A DNA stretch of 64,000 bases from Gymnopus androsaceus JB14 (taxonomy: Eukaryota > Basidiomycota > Agaricomycetes > Agaricales > Omphalotaceae). The position numbers and the translations under genes are program-made. The notes beneath the pieces are model-generated. The model was given only the letters and a program-made list of their open reading frames with translations, ran no database searches and was not told the origin of the DNA. Below are positions 58,101 to 64,000 of the stretch, one piece after another. The first letter of the stretch is position 1. Each line of letters begins with the position of its first letter. The stretch spans positions 341,383 to 405,382 of the forward strand of contig ML769405.1 of NCBI GenBank assembly GCA_009733575.1. The letters are read 5' to 3'.

Positions 58101-59303
58101 ACTGCTCTATACTATCCCATTTTTCATTTGATTCCAATCTCCGAGACCTCATTTTGATGGCAAACTCGCGGAGCATTGCAGCAGTATATTCGGACCCCTT
58201 CAGCCGAATGAAAGCACGAATTTCAGGTATCAGCGAGATCATCTCTCGAACGTCTACCAGCAGCCACCGAACTAGAGATTCCACTTGGAATGCAACGTTC
58301 CAATCGAGCTGTCTCACGAAAGATTCCACCTGCGCTATTGCCGTCGGAGTGAAGATATTACAACGATCAATGGCCTGGTGCCAACTTTGGATGACGCCCT
58401 TCCTCTGGCGGGACTGAGCGTTATGGTAAAGCTCCTGAAATAACGCTAGATCGCGTTCCGATTTGCACACCAAGCGTATAGTTTCCGATGTGTAAGGTGC
58501 GACAATTTCATGCCCCTCCAGTGGCAAGTGTGAAACACGGCGGTTTAACGTCCATTCTGTTTGAGTTTCGAAAGAAGGAGGATGGTAGAGAATCATGTAC
58601 ACAATGGGTTCGCTGACTTGGGAGTCACGATGAATGTGAAGGGACCATGATTTTATAGAAGTGAGTCGAATGCGGATAACTGCAGACATTGACAAGTTTA
58701 CTGCAGTAGTGACGAGAATCTCCGCTGGGTCAAGGTTGAACATTAAGTGTCCAATTGGAAGACAAGAGTGCTCCCATTCGATGGAGAATATATCGTCAAG
58801 AGTGAGCCATCCAAATTGTATCTTGTGAATGTTTATCACTCCAGATTCCACTATCATTCTTCGTTCATCTTCGTCCTCGGCAATCGCTGGATCCTTATAA
58901 GGGATCCGGTTGATTTTTTCGAGGATATCGTTCCTTGGCTCGTGTCGGCTTTCGGAAAACTTGATCCTTTGTTCGCCAAGCCAACATTGGGAAGGTGGGA
59001 GCCCGTATCTTCGCTGTCCGTAATCCTCAAGGAACTTTTCAGCAATCTCTGTCGTAGGAAGTGTTAAAGCCCCTGTACCAGGTATGAGTTCAATGGAAAG
59101 GCAAAGAATGTACAGAATGTCATACCTGAGCCCAAATGAGGTCTTTCATCATCCTTGCCGCCATAGAGGAACACGTCGAAATTCATAGGTTCATCCGAAT
59201 CGCAATATTCATCATAATCAGGGCTATGGAAGATGCTGGCGAGTTCTCGGATGACATCGAATTTTGTAACAGATTCATCGATATTTTTCATATAGACCTC
59301 CAT
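55175..59303 (-). CDS. RNA-dependent RNA polymerase, QDE-1/RDR type, 1234 residues
   Basis: Nine exons, 59303-59126, 59072-57827, 57770-57634, 57583-56822, 56768-56496, 56444-56239, 56183-56055, 56002-55536 and 55481-55175, total 3705 nt with no break. Cell-encoded RdRPs make double-stranded RNA from aberrant transcripts for the RNA-silencing (quelling) pathway. The catalytic loop GGGDLDGDTYN is in exon 6, with three Asp for metal binding. Upstream are FTDGVGTMS, TGGYKGMLSLDYKL, SGNVLITRSPVSHPGDVQLARA and GSRPMPSM, all usual in the family. The N-terminal third is less conserved and contains a helical linker rich in charged residues. The C-terminus is helical and basic. One intron (57633-57584) seems to use a GC donor (GCAAGT). 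The gene looks functional. It follows the dihydroorotase on the same strand about 650 bp away. Confidence 0.95.
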
Positions 59304-59801
59304 TAGTACGAATCTTTAGGAGGTCGACGCGTATAAATGAGGTCAATGAGACCTCTTAGGCTGCGAAATTGATGGGGTATGAGTCTTGGCCGAAGAAAAA
59401 AAGGAGACAAAGAACGGGCGCTAGTCTCGACCAAAGACGCGTCTGTTTTGGGCGGCAACTAGCGCCCTAGCGATTTACGCCCTTCCTCTTTACTCAGCCA
59501 TGCATTGACCAAACAGCGAACAGCGATCTCGATGCCAGTGGGAGAACAAAGTCATAATCTGAACAAAATTGGATAAGAGACTGTAAGCAGCTTGCATGGT
59601 GTCAGGATAAGTAGAGGTACTAGTCCAGGTTCTAAAGAACGATGTTAAGCTATGTTAATCAAGGATGAAGCCGAGATGAAGGTTGATGAAGAGATATGTG
59701 CAATAAGGTGCAATAGAGTATGATCTAAACGTAAAGATAGATGGATATGTCACAAATCGTTGGATTCCTGTTGCTACAATGTGTCACGGGGGTATAGCAG
59801 C
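59304..59801. other. RdRP promoter region, no gene seen
   Basis: No coding support. The stretch 59420-59475 has GGGCGCTAGT and, in inverse order, ACTAGCGCCC, with an ACGCGT between. The same ACTAGCGC word occurs twice in the kinesin upstream region (31918-31958). Confidence 0.45.
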
Positions 59802-62800
59802 TAGGGATCCGCACCGTAACCGTATACGGTTACGGCCGTATATTTTACGGTGCTTTACGGGTGCCTCCCGGAGCGTAACCGTAACCGTAAAAATATTTCT
59901 GAACCCTCTTATGGTACGGTACTGGTAAATATACGGTATGTGTACGGCCAATACGGCCGTAAAAATAATAAATTGTTTTAAAAATGTCCCTACAGCTCTA
60001 TCGTAGCTTTAATCGCATCCTCGAGTGCCTTCCGCTTTAGCCTGAGCTGGTGTTTGTACAACATCAGCACACGAATAGTCTCCGGCTTCAATTGAGCACA
60101 TCGGAGAGAAATAGTATCTCTTCCACCAGAGAAGATACGCTTGACGGCAACTGCAGATCCTGACATGAATATTAGCAAAGCTACAGCAAGAGAGTCAAAT
60201 AAAGCATACCTGGGATAGCCATAAAGTCTCGTGCCATTTGGTACAAGCGGGGCGATTCCGTTTTCCGTGCATACCGCCATTGAACCAACCTAGGACACCA
60301 GGATTGTTGATAAATGATTACAGTCATAGGTTTTTAATTATTCTACAAATTACTTACAGTTGTAAATACATGTAGCAACATTGATGTAATATATTTTAAT
60401 TACATTCATGGCTTCCATGCGCCTGATGGTATAACGGTATTCCTGTCGCCATCTCTGACAGGTGAGGTAAGCTGTACCTAGTAGCGGCGAGTGTTCAATC
60501 CTCAATGTAAAACATTAATTAGAATGTGTTTTTTTTTATTTCCAAGCAATGCCGGGGCTAGCTCTCGTTAGGGTTCGCCCGAAGGGTGAACCCTAACATT
60601 AGAGAGCTAGTCCGGCATTGCCAAACATGCTGGGTTAACGGTTAGGGGTTGAGGTTAGGTAAGGGGCTCCCGCCTATCAAAATAAGCGCAAATGAGGCTT
60701 TAGGGTGCCCGCTGACGACTTCCTGGCCCAGGGGACCCCCCGAGCGCAGCGAGGGAGGGGAGGGAAGCGGAGGCGGGCCCGAAGTTTGCGCGCCATACTG
60801 TATAATGGTATTAATAATTGATGGTACTTACAGCTGTAGTAATTTGTAGAATAATACAAAACCTACAATTGTAATTGAATTTGTCAACAAGATCTGTGTC
60901 TGGGGCTCATTGAACTGGGTCAGTTTCAGAGGATGCACGGGGTGCATCAAAGTAGCGCTCTAACTCGTCACCCTCATCTTCGTCATCTGACCCTTGGTCA
61001 AATGCTGCAAAGTCAACCACACCTGGTTGTTGTGATGCCATACCGGTCGATGTAGAAGTATGGGATGTAGAAAGTCCGGAAGAAGGATAAAACTCATTGA
61101 AGTAAGCACGAAGAGCTTCTTTCTGCTCTTCAAGGTAGGCAAGAAGGTCTGGATCGTTAGCGTAATCCTTCTTGAGCTTCTTGTAGTTGAAGCAAGGATC
61201 GAGAACTTTAAAGAGAGTCAGTAACTATATGGAAAGAAATTGTATCACCTATGTGCAGCCCATAAGTAAAAGGGCGAATTGTCATACTTATAGTAGTAAT
61301 CACTCAATTTCTGGTGTGCCTCCATCAAACCTTCGATGAGCTTGGAAGGTGCATCCTCTGGGAGCTGTTTGAGCTTGTCTTTGAGTGTGCGCTGGAGGCC
61401 ACGGAAAATCGAGTGTGTTGAAGACAACATTGGTTTCGAAGTTGTTGACATTTGACTAGTTGCTGAATGAAAGTTCAAGAGCCAATCGGAGACCCTTCCA
61501 ATTGCATCCCAGTCCTATCTAGTAAGCTTCGCATCATGAAGATCATTATGAGCATTGACAAATTCATTGACTGATGTTCGATAATGAAGGGCCCGATCTG
61601 TGCAGTAAGTGAGAATTGAGAATTCAGTTACAACAAGGGAAATGTACTCACTTAGCATTTGATGTGTTGATGTCCACCACGTTTTGACATCAAGAATAAG
61701 CATATGAATGACAATGTTGACTTGGCCTGCTGCGATAAGCTGGTACCAGGATTGGCGACGCTGGGGACTGAAACAGACAGAGTGTATAATTTTCTGAAGC
61801 TAAGTATAAAATTAGATTACCATGAGGACAGAATCCAGAGTGCAACGAACCTTGCAAATGGATGCTTTGATACCAAAAACAGCCATCCTATCATCTTCAT
61901 CTTCCTCGTTGGCATCAACTACAGCAGCAAATGCATCAAGTTCTTCATCATCTGGTGCACTAGTCACTGCATCCTGATATGGCAATGTCTTTTTGCCATC
62001 TTTATCCACTGCGCCAATGGCCTCTAAAAGCTGAGTAAGAGTTGTCAGAAAATGTATCAATACTTCAAATTAAAAAGTACTTGCTCTCAAAACCGCAAGG
62101 TGTACCGTATGTGGCATGCATCGGAGTCGCGAGTGTGTTGCTTTAAATGGAATATTCAGAATGTTACATTTTTGCTCAATTGCCTCAACAAGAGTATCAT
62201 TGTTGGATGCATTATCCATCATAAATGCGAGTACCTGATGCAGTGAGTGAACAGATGTTGAACTATAAACCACTGAAAATGCTTACCTGACCAACAAGAC
62301 CATATTTCTCCAATGTAGCCCACACAACATCTGCCATGTTATCACCCAAATGTTTGCCAAGGAGTTCATGAAAGTCAATGAGAATTTCCTCTAAGAATTG
62401 GTTAGCATAGTTCACTGTATTTGATATTCATGCATACCAAGTTTCCCTTCATTTGTAATGTAGTGTGCAATGATTGCAATGAAAGCGTATCCATTTGAGG
62501 ATGTCCAGGCATCTAATGAGATCGATACTTTGCATTCAAGTGTCTACATGATTCATTGAGATAATGACAAGTCCATGTAGAAGAGCAATGCCTTACTTTA
62601 AAAAATTCCTGTAAATCCTTTTCCATTTCTTCCCCAAATTTCATAATGCGGCATTGAATGGTATCTGCAGATGGTACTTTCAGAGGAGTTGGACAGTGAT
62701 GAATGTAATCAAGAAGGGCCCGAAACTCAGCTCATTCCACTTCTTGAAATGGTTGATCACAGCTGACAATCCACTCAATTAAGAGTTTCTCGAACTTTTC

Positions 62801-64000
62801 CTGCTCCCATTCACCCTTATACAATGTTGTAAGTAAAGAGGTAGCGTAAATGATAAAAACCAACCAGCTTTTTCTCCGCAGAACGTGTCAGTGCCTCACG
62901 AAGGGTCTGCTGTTGTTCAACTGAAGACTTCATTGAGTCAAGGTACTTCAGCAACTCAGTACGACTTGGGAAGATTTTCCGTCCATCGGCAATTTGCTCT
63001 TCCTCTTCAGAAAGTGTTGTTTTTCGGGTCTGAAGTATGTTCCAGAACCGATGCATATCAGGTGCATGAGTCTTCAAGTGACCGGAGACCTGCAATACAT
63101 ATTAACATCAAAGTGTATGATAGAACACTGAGCGACTGACCATTTGTTGCATATCACATACGTTTTGAAACTCTCAAAACCTTTTGCGATTCTCCATGGC
63201 GGCATTGATAGTATTTGTCACCTTCTTCATGAGCACCTCCGATATCAGGTCTACTGGCACTCTTGAAGAAATTCCATATGGGATTGCGCCAGTGGGTCTG
63301 AGTTTGAGGCACCAGCTGTAAAAATAGATATTAAATAAATACTGGTTAAGCTCTGAAACGCCCAAACCTCATTGCTGGTACTACTTGTTGTGGTTTCTGT
63401 GACATTTGAGGAGGTATCTTCATTATTTGCCTTCCGCTTTTTTTGTTTTGGCTGCTCTGCATGTTTCTTTCCAGCACGTGCTGTCCCTTCAGGTATAGTC
63501 TTACTGGGAAGACCATCCGCGAGCTGGCAACACATCAAAATTGGGTCAGAATGAATTAAAAAAAGAAAAGCGTACCTCCTCAAGTGTAATTTCCACATTC
63601 TTGTCAATATCTGTTTCATTCTCCGTCTCGGATCCTGAATATGTGAGATCCTCTAGGTCTGAAGGAGTTCCGGCTCTATTTTTCCCATTAGACTTGGGAG
63701 TTGCTTTTTTTGTTCTACATTTCCGTGGTTTGGGATCTTCTGTCTCCTGTTCTGCACGAAGTGCAGCTTTCATGCGTTGATGAGTTAGATATGTGCTGGG
63801 TATGAAAACCAACCAAACAACAATCACCCCAATCAGATATAATCCAAAAGGTTTAATTTAATGCAAGGAAGGAGGTTGTCAAAGGTTCCCTCGACTACTA
63901 ATTGATTCGAAGAGAAAAGCACTTGACAGTTGACACAGATAGTGCGCAATGAACAAGGTTTTATATTTGGAGGGAGGTTTTGAAAAGCCAACTAACGTAC
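59802..64000 (-). mobile_element. hAT transposon, large copy, decayed; right end beyond the window
   Basis: The left end is TAGGGATCCGCACC, identical to that of 12333-13263, followed by the same CCGTA/TACGG array. The matching right end does not occur before 64000. The minus strand encodes a transposase in pieces. In coding order they are: a charged N-terminus near 63827 (KPRKCRTKKATPKSNGK), a BED-like zinc-finger region (THWRNPIWNFF...YYQCRHG, then LKTHAPDMHRFW near 63080), the catalytic region (SISLDAWTSSNGYAFIAIIAHYI, then FMMDNASNNDTL near 62200 and RCMPHTVHLA), WWTSTHQML near 61670, and the hAT dimerisation domain (KRIFSGGRDTISLRCAQLKPETIRVLMLYKHQ) at 59991-60170. In-frame stops (e.g. 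TGA at 62732-62734, TAG near 61515) and frame breaks show it is no longer active. A separate element is nested at 60330-60863. Confidence 0.9.
60330..60863. mobile_element. Nested TIR element with TA duplication, Pol III-like boxes and a large hairpin
   Basis: Ends: GGTTTTTAATTATTCTACAA on the left and GGTTTTGTATTATTCTACAA as the complement of the right. They match over about 37 bp with few mismatches and are flanked by TA on both sides. It interrupts the hAT transposase gene. Inside are TGGTATAACGG (60427-60437) and GTGTTCAATCC (60491-60501), spaced like tRNA A and B boxes, with a run of T from about 60529. A strong hairpin follows at 60547-60620 with 34 bp arms. The right half (60640-60790) is GC-rich. 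Confidence 0.72.

Noticed and set aside
60421..60510. A tRNA gene
   Set aside because: A and B box-like words and a short stem exist, but no closed cloverleaf with acceptor stem could be drawn. Kept only as a Pol III-like signal.
60547..60620. Telomeric repeat because of TTAGGG and CCCTAA words
   Set aside because: Each occurs once, on opposite arms of a hairpin, not in tandem.

Overview
The window reads as nuclear DNA of a mushroom-forming basidiomycete (Agaricomycetes). Genes are cut by many 45-65 bp introns with GT/AG (sometimes GC/AG) borders. The gene content is also typical: a QDE-1-type RNA-dependent RNA polymerase, a kinesin-8, a GAS2-related-domain protein, dihydroorotase, a FunK1-related protein, F-box debris, and paired Cys-rich membrane proteins of a common agaric type. 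No species can be named from sequence alone.

Layout. 0-0.9 kb: 3' end of a low-complexity gene. 0.95-2.15 kb: a duplicated fragment of an NTPase gene that also lies at 24.9-28.1 kb. 2.2-4.7 kb: a decayed kinase-like gene. 4.8-24.5 kb: a transposon-rich, mostly AT-rich and CpG-poor belt with a broken glycopeptide gene, several terminal-inverted-repeat elements (three with exact target-site duplications), nested insertions, remnants of copia and MULE elements, and a 3.6 kb LTR element whose interior is a dense array of short hairpins. 24.9-36.4 kb: NTPase, kinesin-8, a small membrane/coiled-coil gene, an LRR gene and F-box debris. 36.6-42.9 kb: two tandem 3.4 kb units, each with a Cys-rich one-pass membrane protein and a scrap of the 5' end of the GAR-domain gene that follows intact at 43.4-48.9 kb. 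49.1-54.6 kb: two broken cytochrome b5 reductase copies around a FunK1-related gene, then a convergent dihydroorotase. 55.2-59.3 kb: an intact nine-exon RNA-dependent RNA polymerase. 59.8 kb to the window end: a decayed hAT transposon with another element nested in it.

Two themes link the regions. First, local duplication: the NTPase 3' end, the membrane-protein/GAR units, and the reductase/dihydroorotase 3' ends have all been copied within the window. Second, decay: one repeat copy has lost all of its roughly 26 CpGs, and several conserved genes carry single-base frameshifts although their neighbours are clean. The RdRP is a quelling-type gene, and a hairpin-packed retroelement of the kind that could feed small-RNA production lies 30 kb away. 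That functional link is inference only.

Exon coordinates were worked out by hand from splice motifs and phase. Where exon sums are exact multiples of three (RdRP, GAR protein, LRR protein, both membrane proteins) the models are firm. Others are marked as tentative.
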